Positions 35,675-43,965 of a stretch of 64,000 nt of DNA are shown here, piece by piece. Location of the stretch: positions 412,289 through 476,288 of the forward strand of contig CALRQL020000002.1 in NCBI GenBank assembly GCA_943370295.1, given 5' to 3'. Every line of letters begins with the position of its first letter. The stretch's first letter is position 1. Origin of the DNA: SB11 sp943370295. GTDB taxonomy: Bacteria; Bacteroidota; Bacteroidia; UBA8524. The notes under the pieces are model-generated. The model saw only the letters and a list, made by a program, of their open reading frames with translations. It did no database searches and was not told the origin of the DNA. Made by a program: the position numbers and the translations under genes.

Positions 35675-35794
35675 CCTTCGACAGGCTCAGGGTTGGCAGC
35701 CGCACTTGCCGCTGTCATGCTGACGAAGGAGGCATCTTATCCCGCCTTGTTTACATTGTTGTAATAAGGTTCTTCGCTGCGCTCAGAATGACAG
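35675..35794. repeat. Left palindromic repeat unit beside the DUF4062 gene
   Basis: The unit starts with the 17-mer CCTTCGACAGGCTCAGG (35675-35691). It continues to an 83-bp imperfect inverted repeat (35712-35794) whose ends are CTGTCATGCTGACGAAGGA and TTCTTCGCTGCGCTCAGAATGACAG read inward. A 14-mer TAGTAACAGTTATT follows at 35808-35821. This looks like a small non-autonomous (MITE-like) or REP-type element. The right counterpart is at 37048-37187. Confidence 0.75.
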
Positions 35795-35838
35795 GTTGGG
35801 GGAACAGTAGTAACAGTTATTTCTTTTATTCATAATTA

Positions 35839-35872
35839 TTAAATGATAATATTGTAATAACCTATCATTTAA
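35839..35872. promoter_or_regulatory. Perfect 10-bp inverted repeat before the DUF4062 gene
   Basis: TTAAATGATA at 35839-35848 and TATCATTTAA at 35863-35872, separated by 14 bases and ending 6 bases before the ATG at 35879. It may bind a regulator or form a 5' hairpin controlling translation. Confidence 0.6.
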
Positions 35873-35878
35873 CAGATA

Positions 35879-36907
35879 ATGGCTAAACTTAGGATATTCG
35901 TCAGCTCTACGTATTACGATTTAAAGCACATAAGAAACTATTTAGAAGCATTTATTGATAGCTTTGGCTACGAACCTGTGCTGTTTGAAAGTGGTGATAT
36001 CCCTTTTGAGCATGACAAGCCATTGGATGAATCATGCTATAAAGAAATACTAAACTCCCAAATGCAGATACTAATTATTGGCGGAAGGTACGGGAGCGAA
36101 GAATCTAAAGCTAAAATTCAACCTAAAAAGAAGAAAACAGATAAAGAGAGTAGCGAAACAGCCGACGAGAAGCACAGACGTTATAATTCCATTACTAAAA
36201 TGGAGTATGAAACGGCTTTAAGCCAAAATATACCTGTATTTATTTTTGTTGAGAAGAATGTATTAGCCGAATACGATACCTACCGTAAAAACCGTGATAA
36301 TAATAGTATAGAATACGCCCACGTGGACAGTATTAATGTATTTAGATTAATAGATGATATATACAGCCAAACGGTAGGTAATTATGTAAAAGGCTTTGAG
36401 AAGTTTGAAGATATATCTAACTGGTTACGCGACCAATGGTCGGGCATGTTTGCTGAATTTTTAAAAAGAGATAACGACAGGATAGAAATTGAAAGTATTT
36501 CAGCAAAAATTGACGAATTAAGTGCTGTTTCAAATGCTTTAAAAGAATATTCTGAGGCATTAGTTAAAAATAGTCTTGCTCCGGAAAAATCAAAAGCGCT
36601 TATTGAAGAGGAAGATAGAAAGATTGAACATGAAAAAGCTGTGAGGTTTATTAATGAGAGTCTAATACGTGATTTACGTAGAGAGTTTCATTTTAAAATT
36701 CCTCCTTCTGCATTGTACAAAAAATTTTTAAAATCAGAGTACCTTGACGAGTTTTTGCATGAATTGAATGTTCTGCACGTTGCTCAAGAAAGGTTCGCTG
36801 CTTATAGTATGTTTGAGGAAGAGTCTTCAACCCTAACAACTAAGGATGTTTATGAGTATCGATTTAAAGAGTTAAAAATTAAATATCAAAATAAAGTATT
36901 AGAATAA
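35879..36907 (+). CDS. DUF4062-domain protein
   Basis: A 342-residue cytoplasmic protein. The N-terminal DUF4062 domain begins LRIFVSSTYYDLKHIRNYL and contains MQILIIGGRYGS (near residue 68) and a helix ITKMEYETALSQNIPVFIFV. A lysine-rich insert (about residues 78-100) interrupts it. The rest is helical, with a possible coiled coil at about residues 200-235. DUF4062 is a Rossmann-like domain related to TIR/nucleoside-deoxyribosyltransferase-type folds and is found in signalling and some defence proteins; a defence role here is inference. It is alone, A+T-rich, and bracketed by repeat units, consistent with an accessory gene. Confidence 0.85.
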   Translation: MAKLRIFVSSTYYDLKHIRNYLEAFIDSFGYEPVLFESGDIPFEHDKPLDESCYKEILNSQMQILIIGGRYGSEESKAKIQPKKKKTDKESSETADEKHRRYNSITKMEYETALSQNIPVFIFVEKNVLAEYDTYRKNRDNNSIEYAHVDSINVFRLIDDIYSQTVGNYVKGFEKFEDISNWLRDQWSGMFAEFLKRDNDRIEIESISAKIDELSAVSNALKEYSEALVKNSLAPEKSKALIEEEDRKIEHEKAVRFINESLIRDLRREFHFKIPPSALYKKFLKSEYLDEFLHELNVLHVAQERFAAYSMFEEESSTLTTKDVYEYRFKELKIKYQNKVLE

Positions 36908-37306
36908 CGATATAATGTGTACAAAAGGAGTATTATGGCGTTACCCCATCGTAATTGCAACTCCAAAGTATTGGCAACAGATTGCATCTAAACCCGAAGA
37001 CGGTTTTATCGCAACGACGATAGTCGGGTGAACGTGCAGTTGTGATTCCTAAGCTTGCCGAAGGGTGCGGAGGACAGTCATTCCCAACTTGATTGGGAAT
37101 CTGCGGGCAGGCGATAAAGGTAACTCCTTCGCACAGATTCCCGCTTTCGCTGGAATGACAACAGCCGCACAAATAGTAACAGTTATTAATTACAACTATC
37201 TAAAACTCTGCCACCCTCATTTTATTAGTACCTAATCGTTTGGCAATCTCATAAAGGGCTCTATGGCACAAAAAGGGTTGCTTTGCAGCCAGCTGATAAA
37301 TACAAC
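36908..37306. repeat. Right repeat unit and gene-free gap after the DUF4062 gene
   Basis: No convincing gene. The gap holds CCTAAGCTTGCCGAAGG (37048-37064), an inverted 3-mismatch relative of the left 17-mer. An 83-bp imperfect inverted repeat (37077-37159) with ends GTCATTCCCAACTTGATTGGG and CGCTTTCGCTGGAATGAC follows, then the exact 14-mer TAGTAACAGTTATT (37174-37187). A minus-strand open frame at 36933-37172 lies inside this repeat and is not a gene. Confidence 0.75.
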
Positions 37307-38392
37307 TTAATCGTTCATAAATTTAGATAACAGGGAGTGAAAATGGTGCACGCCTTTTTCCATTTTGGGTGAAAAACGGCCTTGTTTGTACAATCTTGAT
37401 TTAACGCCGCGCTGAACGGCCTCCACAATGTTTTGGTCTTCACGTTCCACCTTATCTATAGCCCCGCCTGCACCCATGTTTAGTTTCGTCTCGTCCCACA
37501 CATACGCACGGTAGCTCACCTTTGAAAGTTCAGGGCCTATGGGTTTCACTATGTTCATACTCAAGCCCCAAGGGTAAAAGTTGAACATCATATTGGGGAA
37601 TAACCAGTAATAATAAGCTGCTACATTTTTGCCGTAATCAGGCGATGTGGCGGGTAAATCAAACAAAACATCCCCGCTTTTGCCAATGCCCAATTGCAGG
37701 TTGGCATATTCATACATTTCATACCCGTAATTGCCAAAATCAAGGGCATTAGCCAACTCTTTATGAATAAACGGGATATGGAACCCCTCTAAATAATTAT
37801 CAACGTACAACGCCCAATTTGCCTTCACCAAATAATCCTGAGAGCGGACAGGTTCAAACCAAAAATCACGCAAGGGCATCCAGCCTATGCGTTTTTCCAT
37901 ATCGTCCACCAATTCCCTAAAATCAAAAGCAGGGTAGATGGATGCAAACAAAAACTTGCTCCATTGTGCAAACGGAGCTTTCGCCAAATTATCAGAAGGG
38001 GCGGGGAAATTCTCCATGCCCTTGGTTTCAGGCATACTTCTAAAACTTCCGTCCAACTCAAAACAACGGCCGTGATAACCGCACATTACACGGTTGCCGT
38101 TGGTGGGGTTTTTCACCAAAATATTGCCACGGTGCGTACACACGTTCGATAGGCAGTGCAGTTGCTCGTTCCCGTCTTTGGTAAACAGCAACGGTTCATC
38201 CACATACCCCTCCAAAAAACTGAACGGGTACATATCGCCCTGCACCTTTACCGCATTAGTGTCTGCAATAAACTGCCAACTACGGGTAAATACCTTTTCC
38301 TTCAACTCTTCAAATATCTCAGGGTCAGTATAAAATCGTGCAGGCAGCGTATTGGCTTTCTCTATCAGTTCGTCAATTACAAAGGCGGTCAT
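37307..38392 (-). CDS. Rieske (2Fe-2S) ring-hydroxylating-type oxygenase alpha subunit
   Basis: A 361-residue oxygenase component. The Rieske cluster ligands are Cys85/His87 (CTHRGN) and Cys104/His107 (CGYHGR), spaced as in the family. The mononuclear iron site has Asp198 and His205/His210 in DNYLEGFHIPFIH. Members hydroxylate aromatic or quaternary-amine substrates (for example choline, carnitine and glycine-betaine monooxygenases) using electrons from a reductase. No reductase or ferredoxin gene is adjacent, so partner and substrate are unknown. It is full length, and convergent with nothing nearby. The start ATG at 38392 fits the usual N-terminus. Confidence 0.9.
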   Translation of the reverse strand: MTAFVIDELIEKANTLPARFYTDPEIFEELKEKVFTRSWQFIADTNAVKVQGDMYPFSFLEGYVDEPLLFTKDGNEQLHCLSNVCTHRGNILVKNPTNGNRVMCGYHGRCFELDGSFRSMPETKGMENFPAPSDNLAKAPFAQWSKFLFASIYPAFDFRELVDDMEKRIGWMPLRDFWFEPVRSQDYLVKANWALYVDNYLEGFHIPFIHKELANALDFGNYGYEMYEYANLQLGIGKSGDVLFDLPATSPDYGKNVAAYYYWLFPNMMFNFYPWGLSMNIVKPIGPELSKVSYRAYVWDETKLNMGAGGAIDKVEREDQNIVEAVQRGVKSRLYKQGRFSPKMEKGVHHFHSLLSKFMND

Positions 38393-38534
38393 GGCGTTAT
38401 TTTAAATCTGAAAGTTATAAAAAATCACAGAACGCACCAACTGAAAGTAAAGGGGGAGGTGACACCGGTACGCCAAAAAATAAAAAACTCACGAACTCTG
38501 TGTATCTTTTTCCACGTTATCGTATTACAAGGGT

Positions 38535-39155
38535 ATGAAACAAAGCGCACTGTTGAGTTTTGTAGAACCCTTATTAAAATTGCGTATGAATCCATCCCCC
38601 GGATACAACGTTCCTCCCCCCAGTATACAAGGGGAGAAGGAACTGATAGATGCAGCCAAAAAACGCCCCGAAGCGTTTGAACCGCTGTATAAAAGATACT
38701 TTGAGCCCATTTTCAGATTTGTTTACCAGCGGTTAAATGATACCGATACTGCGCAGGATATTACCCAACAGGTGTTTATCAATGCGATGGTTAACATCAA
38801 AAAGTTTGAATACAGAGGGTTCCCGTTTTCTTCATGGTTATACCGCATAGCAATTAATGAACTAAATAAATGGTTTAACAGTCGCAAAGCCGAGCGTACG
38901 ATAAATATTGAGAGCGAAGGGTTGGATGATTTGATTGATGAGATGGAGGAAGACCGCTACGAAGATTATTACGAACAACTGGCAAACGCATTGGCTGATT
39001 TAGATGCCGAAAGCCTGATGCTGGTAGAGATGCGGTTTTTTGAAAAGCGCAGCTTTAAAGAAATAGGCGAAATACTTGACATAACTGAGAATAACGCAAA
39101 GGTGCGGTTGTACCGATTGCTGGATAGGATTAAAAACGTGATGAAGGAGGCTTAA
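38535..39155 (+). CDS. ECF-type RNA polymerase sigma factor
   Basis: A 206-residue sigma-70 family factor of the ECF group. Region 2 shows FEPLYKRYFEPIFRFVYQRL and DTAQDITQQVFINAM, and the linker is acidic (DDLIDEMEEDRYEDYYEQL). Region 4 is the helix-turn-helix LVEMRFFEKRSFKEIGEILDITENNAKVRLYRLLDRIK. It directs RNA polymerase to an unknown regulon. The next gene starts 12 bases after its stop and encodes a single-pass membrane protein with the topology of an anti-sigma factor. The N-terminal ~35 residues before region 2 are proline-rich and unusual. Confidence 0.92.
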   Translation: MKQSALLSFVEPLLKLRMNPSPGYNVPPPSIQGEKELIDAAKKRPEAFEPLYKRYFEPIFRFVYQRLNDTDTAQDITQQVFINAMVNIKKFEYRGFPFSSWLYRIAINELNKWFNSRKAERTINIESEGLDDLIDEMEEDRYEDYYEQLANALADLDAESLMLVEMRFFEKRSFKEIGEILDITENNAKVRLYRLLDRIKNVMKEA

Positions 39156-39167
39156 AAAATTACACCC

Positions 39168-41270
39168 ATGAAAAATCAACGAATTAAAATAAATATAGAC
39201 CGTACCCCCATAGATAGCAAGAGCATTGGGCAAATGCAAGATTTTGGGGCGGTGATGAAGGGCTACTCAGCGGCAACGCTTCCGTTTTATAAAAAATGGT
39301 GGTTTTGGGGTGGTACAGGGGTTGCTGTTATTGGCACAGCCATAATAGCCGTTTCGGCCTTTAATTTTAAACCTGAACAACCCAAACCTTCTGAAATTGT
39401 TTCAGCCACTACACCCGTGCAGCAAGCAGCACAGCCGGCTCAAAACGCATCATTCATAAAACCTGCCTTTAAGGGGTTTGATGTAGATTTTACTTCGTAC
39501 ACAATAACAAGTGGAGAAGCTAAAACCATTACAGTACAAGGCGGTACTACGATAGAAATTCCTGCTTGCCAATTCTTAACTGCCGATGGAAAAGAAGTGA
39601 ACGGTAAAGTAGAAATTAAGTACAGGGAAATGAAAGACCCTGTAGATTTTGCAGTGAGCGGAATTCCGATGACGTATGACAGCGCAGGCCAAAAGTTTGT
39701 GTTTGAGTCGGCAGGGATGTTTGAAATACAAGGTTGGAAAGACGGTAAGCAAGTATTGGTAAATCCGGCTTGTCCCATTACCATCAAACAAAAAACAGTA
39801 GCCAAGCACGCTAATTTCAACAATTATTATTTAGATACAGTAGCGCGTAACTGGCAATTTTTGGGCAATGCAAATTGGGAAAAGGAGCCATCTGAAAGTA
39901 TTAATCAAGAACACATAACAGATACTACAATTGGGGTTTCATCGTGGAGTGAAACTAACGTAACTATTGTAGACGGTGATACCGTCGCATTTTCGCACAA
40001 AGAAGGGGTGGGCAGTAAAGAAATTGAAGCCAAATTGGCGGAAATAGAGGAACTGAAGAAACGCAAACCGCAACCGCCTAAAACGTTGAACACTGCAAAA
40101 ACAAACTTCACCTTGACGGCTGATACCATAAACCATCCTGAGTTGGCAGCCTTTATGGGAGTTACGTTTGAGGTAGATAGCACAGATAAAAGCTTTAGGC
40201 CGTTTGTGTACAATTACTTCTGGAAGAAGATTGATATCAGCCTAATAGACAGTTTTTCAGGTTTATTATCGATGAAGTTGGAACGGGGAGATGTAATTTC
40301 GGATGGGTTTTATGAGCAAGACGAAGAAGCATTGAGCCGCAGGGATGTTCAAGTGAAGAAGCAAACATGGTGGGAACGTTTTGTACAAAGTGTTCGCAAC
40401 TTGTTTATCCGTAAAAAAACTACTGTTACATCCAAGAAAACAAAGGATAAAAAGGAAAACAAAAAACGCAACGACATAAACCATGTAGGAGGCGACAGCG
40501 CGGTGTATGATTATACCTACAATGGAAATATCAGGTTGCTGCCGTTAAATCAAAATGCGTACGCACCGCTAAGGTATAATCTGCGAAATACCAACAGTAT
40601 TGAATTACTGGTGCATCCGATACTTGAAGGTGCTGATTATGCAAATGCAATGGATGCTTTTACTGTGAGACTGAATGAATACAACAAGCTATTGGCAAAG
40701 AAAACAAAAGAGCTTGAAAAATTGCGCAAAGAAGCCGAGGCTGCGAGGCTTGCTGCACAAGCAGAATGGGAAAAACGGATGAGGGAGCATAAGGAGGAGA
40801 TGGCAAAGAGTGCTGACGACCAGAGGATGAATTATAGTTCGATACGGAATGCGTTTAGTGCCGATAAGTTTGGTATATACAATTCTGACAACCCTGTAAG
40901 ACTTACTGGCGCAAAATCAGTAAACCTTGATTTTACCTATCAGGGTGACGAGGTGTACGTTGATATAGCTTATTTATTAATTAAAAATAAGAACATATTA
41001 ATGTCTAACTATTATTACAAATGCTGTGATAATACGTTAAAATTCAATGAGTCGGATAATAATCAGTTGTTTGTTGTGCTACCCGATGATTATGTGGCTG
41101 TATTGGATGAGAGTGATTTCTCAATGTTTACCCGTAAAAACAATAAGGCTGTTTTAAGAGTAAGCTCAAAGCCAATGCACAGCAATAAAGAATTAAAAGA
41201 GTTTTTAGGCTTGAAAAACAGCGATACACAAACAGCAAGCAGTGATAGGGTAAGCAATACTTCAAAATAA
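39168..41270 (+). CDS. Single-pass membrane protein with ZU5-like extracytoplasmic domain; possible sigma partner
   Basis: A 700-residue protein. A ~43-residue cytoplasmic N-terminus (INIDRTPIDSKSIGQMQDFG) precedes one transmembrane helix (WWFWGGTGVAVIGTAIIAVSAF, residues 44-65). The large outer part starts with a beta domain (about residues 103-240): GGTTIEIPACQFL, GKVEIKYREMKDP and SGIPMTYDSAG, homologous to that of the secreted 795-residue protein. A coiled coil (LLAKKTKELEKLRKEAEAARLAAQ, near residues 505-540) and further beta-rich segments follow. Its place 12 bases behind an ECF sigma gene and its topology suggest it senses the envelope and controls that factor, but no known anti-sigma domain is visible. 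Confidence 0.75.
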   Translation: MKNQRIKINIDRTPIDSKSIGQMQDFGAVMKGYSAATLPFYKKWWFWGGTGVAVIGTAIIAVSAFNFKPEQPKPSEIVSATTPVQQAAQPAQNASFIKPAFKGFDVDFTSYTITSGEAKTITVQGGTTIEIPACQFLTADGKEVNGKVEIKYREMKDPVDFAVSGIPMTYDSAGQKFVFESAGMFEIQGWKDGKQVLVNPACPITIKQKTVAKHANFNNYYLDTVARNWQFLGNANWEKEPSESINQEHITDTTIGVSSWSETNVTIVDGDTVAFSHKEGVGSKEIEAKLAEIEELKKRKPQPPKTLNTAKTNFTLTADTINHPELAAFMGVTFEVDSTDKSFRPFVYNYFWKKIDISLIDSFSGLLSMKLERGDVISDGFYEQDEEALSRRDVQVKKQTWWERFVQSVRNLFIRKKTTVTSKKTKDKKENKKRNDINHVGGDSAVYDYTYNGNIRLLPLNQNAYAPLRYNLRNTNSIELLVHPILEGADYANAMDAFTVRLNEYNKLLAKKTKELEKLRKEAEAARLAAQAEWEKRMREHKEEMAKSADDQRMNYSSIRNAFSADKFGIYNSDNPVRLTGAKSVNLDFTYQGDEVYVDIAYLLIKNKNILMSNYYYKCCDNTLKFNESDNNQLFVVLPDDYVAVLDESDFSMFTRKNNKAVLRVSSKPMHSNKELKEFLGLKNSDTQTASSDRVSNTSK

Positions 41271-41305
41271 CATTAGTTCGTAGTTAGGTTCATATAAATT
41301 GGTGT

Positions 41306-41338
41306 AAGCCGTCGCTTGGGAAAGTCGACGGCTTTCTC
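41306..41338. terminator. Intrinsic terminator
   Basis: AAGCCGTCG pairs with CGACGGCTT around CTTGGGAAAGT, then TTCT. It lies between the convergent membrane-protein and dehydrogenase genes and could serve either. Confidence 0.65.
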
Positions 41339-41346
41339 AATTTAAA

Positions 41347-42543
41347 TTACGCAACGTAATCTTCTAAATAGTTATAACGCTCAGTAAGCGAGCCGTTTTC
41401 GGTAATCGTAGCCCTTTTAATAATGTTATCTTTATCGCTCATTAGCAAAGGAGCCATAATGTATTTTAGTAGCGATTGCCCAAACTCGTGTGATGCGTCT
41501 TTGGGTAATTCGCAAGGCAAGTTGCCAACAGCCATAATATCTACAGTGTTTGGCAAGTAGGGGTCGGTCTCCTTTTCGTAGTAGCTATGCCAGCCATATA
41601 CAGGGTCGGCAATTGTTGTTGCCCGTGTAGTACAAGGAACACTACCTTCAATATCGCAAGTAATATCAGCAATTACCTTAATCCTGAAATCCTGTGATTT
41701 CATGTTTTCTTTTGTAAAAAACACCGGGATTTTATTGTGCCAATAAATAGCATTAATCATTAAATCAGTTACCTCAGCGTAAGGTAAAAAAGTACTTTCA
41801 TACTCCTCGGGGTGCACATAAAAGTCAGATTTATCCCATAATTCTCCGTCTTTGCGGGCGTAAAAATCTTCAGGGCGCAAATGGGCAAAAACAGGCACAT
41901 TGTATGATTCTTCCACCAATTCTTCTCTTGTCACCTCTCTAAAACCTGCATATCTTAATAATTCAAGACTACCGTGCGCCACACGGCCATCACCGCAAAG
42001 CGCAATTTTCATAGGCGGAAAGGTAACCAGCTTTAAATGCTTTTTCAGCGCATCATAAGTATCCAGTTCGTGGGCAGGTTCAAGATCGTATAAGGTAAAC
42101 TTTTGTCCCCAAGTGCGTAACCCGTTATAGGTGCCAATAATGCCTGCAAATCGTCCGAATCCTAAAATACGGCTCCCGTTTTCCCATACAAGACATTCGT
42201 AATCTACCAGCTTTATGCGTTGCTTAAGCACTTCGCGCAGCATATTACGGTTATAGGGTTGTTTTTTAATCGTATGTGAGAAAAACAAATATGTTTTGCC
42301 TTTCAATAAATATTCAGAAGGCACTTCTTTAATACCCAATAGAATATCCGCGTCGCTTACATCATCTTGCACAGCAATTCCGGCAGCTTCGTATTCCTCG
42401 TCCTTAAAACATCTGAAAGGAGAGCTTTGTGCAATAACAATAGTCCCCGGGAAAGCCCGCATTACTTCAGCGGCTTGTTGTGGGGTAAGGGCAACGCGTT
42501 CATCGGGCGGGTTTTTCCGCTCCCGTAATAAGGCAATTTTCAT
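41347..42543 (-). CDS. Saccharopine/alanine-dehydrogenase-family NAD(P)-dependent oxidoreductase
   Basis: A 398-residue enzyme from ATG 42543, which starts right at the conserved MKIALLRERKNPPDERVALTP. That N-terminal domain is shared by alanine dehydrogenase, transhydrogenase alpha and the N-terminal lysine-ketoglutarate-reductase part of saccharopine dehydrogenase. Further blocks are ADILLGIKEVP, YLFFSHTIKKQPYNRNML, VDYECLVWENGSRILGFGRFAGIIG and VIADITCDIEGSVPCTTRATTI. The last is close to yeast Lys1-type saccharopine dehydrogenases. It probably catalyses NAD(P)-linked formation or cleavage of saccharopine or a related opine. It is followed upstream (divergently) by the tmRNA gene. Confidence 0.82.
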   Translation of the reverse strand: MKIALLRERKNPPDERVALTPQQAAEVMRAFPGTIVIAQSSPFRCFKDEEYEAAGIAVQDDVSDADILLGIKEVPSEYLLKGKTYLFFSHTIKKQPYNRNMLREVLKQRIKLVDYECLVWENGSRILGFGRFAGIIGTYNGLRTWGQKFTLYDLEPAHELDTYDALKKHLKLVTFPPMKIALCGDGRVAHGSLELLRYAGFREVTREELVEESYNVPVFAHLRPEDFYARKDGELWDKSDFYVHPEEYESTFLPYAEVTDLMINAIYWHNKIPVFFTKENMKSQDFRIKVIADITCDIEGSVPCTTRATTIADPVYGWHSYYEKETDPYLPNTVDIMAVGNLPCELPKDASHEFGQSLLKYIMAPLLMSDKDNIIKRATITENGSLTERYNYLEDYVA

Positions 42544-42639
42544 CGGGCGCAAAGGTATAAATTGGTAAGGGTATCTTTTTTACATATCGTGTTTTGTATA
42601 GAAATTTAAATAGTGCATGCTTTTTGCAGTGCTTGATTG

Positions 42640-42647
42640 TATCTTTG
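42640..42647 (+). promoter_or_regulatory. Bacteroidota -7 box (TATCTTTG) for tmRNA
   Basis: An exact TAnnTTTG match 18 bases before the mature tmRNA 5' end, with TTTG at 42623-42626. The short leader would be removed by RNase P. Confidence 0.55.
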
Positions 42648-42665
42648 TAGGCTGCAAACCACTAT

Positions 42666-43029
42666 GGGGCTGACTGGAATTGACGGGTAGAGCGGTTTGT
42701 GTGTAAGCATGCAGGGCCTTGTGCGGATGCCCTATAATCTGAACGCTCAAAAAACAAACGGCGAAAATAACTTCGCTTTGGCTGCCTAATCAGGACGATT
42801 ACGCTTTGCCAACCGTTCCGATAGGTTCATCCGATAGCTTATCATCCGGAACGGTCAATATATCGGGTATTTATGGGCGATTGTTGCTAACCCGATAAAT
42901 TATTAGCAACCTAAGGTAGTGTTAGGGCAATTGGCAGGCCAAGCAATACCCGAAAATAACTGCCAATAAGCATGTAGAAAGCGCAACAAATTCCTGCTCC
43001 GGACAGGGGTTCGACTCCCCTCAGCTCCA
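42666..43029 (+). ncRNA. ssrA: Transfer-messenger RNA (tmRNA)
   Basis: The tRNA-like ends pair: GGGGCTG at the 5' end with CAGCTCC at the 3' end, followed by discriminator A; CCA is not encoded and must be added. The conserved 5' stretch GACTGGAATTGACGGG and the T-arm AGGGGTTCGACTCCCCT are present. The tag reading frame ends GENNFALAA with stop TAA at 42787-42789, and the resume codon is probably GGC at 42760. This matches known Bacteroidota tags (GENNYALAA). It rescues stalled ribosomes and marks the broken peptide for ClpXP. Total length is about 364 bases, normal for tmRNA. Confidence 0.95.
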
Positions 43030-43036
43030 CTTACTT

Positions 43037-43068
43037 AAAAGCCATTGGCTGTTTGCCATTGGCTTTTT
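43037..43068 (+). terminator. tmRNA terminator
   Basis: AAAAGCCATTGGC pairs with GCCATTGGCTTTT with one T-T mismatch and a TGTTT loop, followed by a T run. It lies 8 bases after the tmRNA 3' end. Confidence 0.8.
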
Positions 43069-43149
43069 TATTTGTGCAAATAGCAGTGTTTCAAACGCAC
43101 CTTTTCAAATAAATGTTATTTTGCATTGGAAGGATGAGTTGGTAGCTTA

Positions 43150-43197
43150 TTCTCACAAGTTGCTGCCACACAGCCTGCGCGACAGAGTTGTGAGAGC
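43150..43197. repeat. Left inverted-repeat copy around the 230-residue gene
   Basis: This segment, read on the minus strand (GCTCTCACAACTCTGT ... GGCAG ... TTGTGAG), resembles 43966-44014 read on the plus strand (GCTCTCGCAAACCTGT ... GGCAG ... TTTGTGAG). The two are inverted copies framing the gene; similarity is about 70% with small gaps. Each copy can also fold on itself. Confidence 0.5.
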
Positions 43198-43258
43198 GGG
43201 CAATCAAACACAATGGCAGATAGAGAAAAGCCAACAGATTGAAAACTAACAGAATAAT

Positions 43259-43951
43259 ATGAGAAAAATTATTTTAAATACGTATTTGTGGGTAATTTTC
43301 CTTATTGTTTTTACAGATAAGTGTAGAAGTCAACCACCTAATGATACACTTTACATGGATAGCATACCAATGCCTATAATAGATGAGATTTACTACTCAA
43401 AAAATGATACATTGTTTTTTCAGAGTAGTCATTTTGAAATAGATACTTTCCTAATTTGCAATATAACTTTAAATAAGGCAAGAAAGGAGCGATTTAAAGA
43501 CAGTCCATTAAATCCGGTATTATTTTACTATAAGGCAACTTATAATCAAATATCGAGTCGTAACTTGACCGAAAAAAAAATAACCGAAAGATATGGAAAG
43601 GAAAAGATAGAATTTTATGATCCTTCTCTAGTAGAAGTCACATACTTAGGAAACTCTGAATTATTACTATATTTCTCATTTAAGGATTTTAGATCTATGT
43701 ATGGAAAATTTTGCTCTCATGAAGTATCATTAAATGAAGTATTGGAAGCAGATAGCAATACATTTAACATCGACGGAAAGAAGATAACTGCGTATAAACT
43801 AAGTAATACGAATAACCGTGCAATAAATCCTTCATCTATTAAATATATCTATTGGGATAATTCCTTAGGTGTTATCGCGTACGAATATATAAATGGTGAA
43901 GTTTGGGAAATAATGGATAACAGCACTATTTTTGGACGGGGTCAGAAATAG
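43259..43951 (+). CDS. Hypothetical secreted protein
   Basis: A 230-residue protein with a signal peptide (about residues 1-24, YLWVIFLIVFTDKCRSQ). A stretch of 13 polar residues is followed by a beta-rich body (FEIDTFLICNITL, VTYLGNSELLLYFSF, YIYWDNSLGVIAYEY) ending WEIMDNSTIFGRGQK. No family recognised and no sorting domain or lipobox. It is clearly more A+T-rich than the genes before tmRNA. It lies between two inverted repeat copies and upstream of the Rhs cluster, so it is likely part of the accessory stretch. Confidence 0.65.
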   Translation: MRKIILNTYLWVIFLIVFTDKCRSQPPNDTLYMDSIPMPIIDEIYYSKNDTLFFQSSHFEIDTFLICNITLNKARKERFKDSPLNPVLFYYKATYNQISSRNLTEKKITERYGKEKIEFYDPSLVEVTYLGNSELLLYFSFKDFRSMYGKFCSHEVSLNEVLEADSNTFNIDGKKITAYKLSNTNNRAINPSSIKYIYWDNSLGVIAYEYINGEVWEIMDNSTIFGRGQK

Positions 43952-43965
43952 CGGTCATTTCCCCT

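Noticed and set aside
35563..35835. Plus-strand open frame of 90 codons
   Set aside because: It runs through the intergenic palindromes and has no signal, motif or coupling to neighbours.
36933..37172. Minus-strand open frame of 79 codons
   Set aside because: It lies entirely within the palindromic repeat unit after the DUF4062 gene; the peptide has no protein-like pattern.
38156..38680. Plus-strand open frame of 174 codons
   Set aside because: It overlaps both the Rieske gene (antisense) and the start of the sigma factor gene, with no protein-like features.
42742..42759. Extension of the tmRNA tag upstream (NAQKTN)
   Set aside because: The frame is open, but known Bacteroidota tags start at Gly of GENNxALAA, so the resume codon is taken as GGC at 42760.
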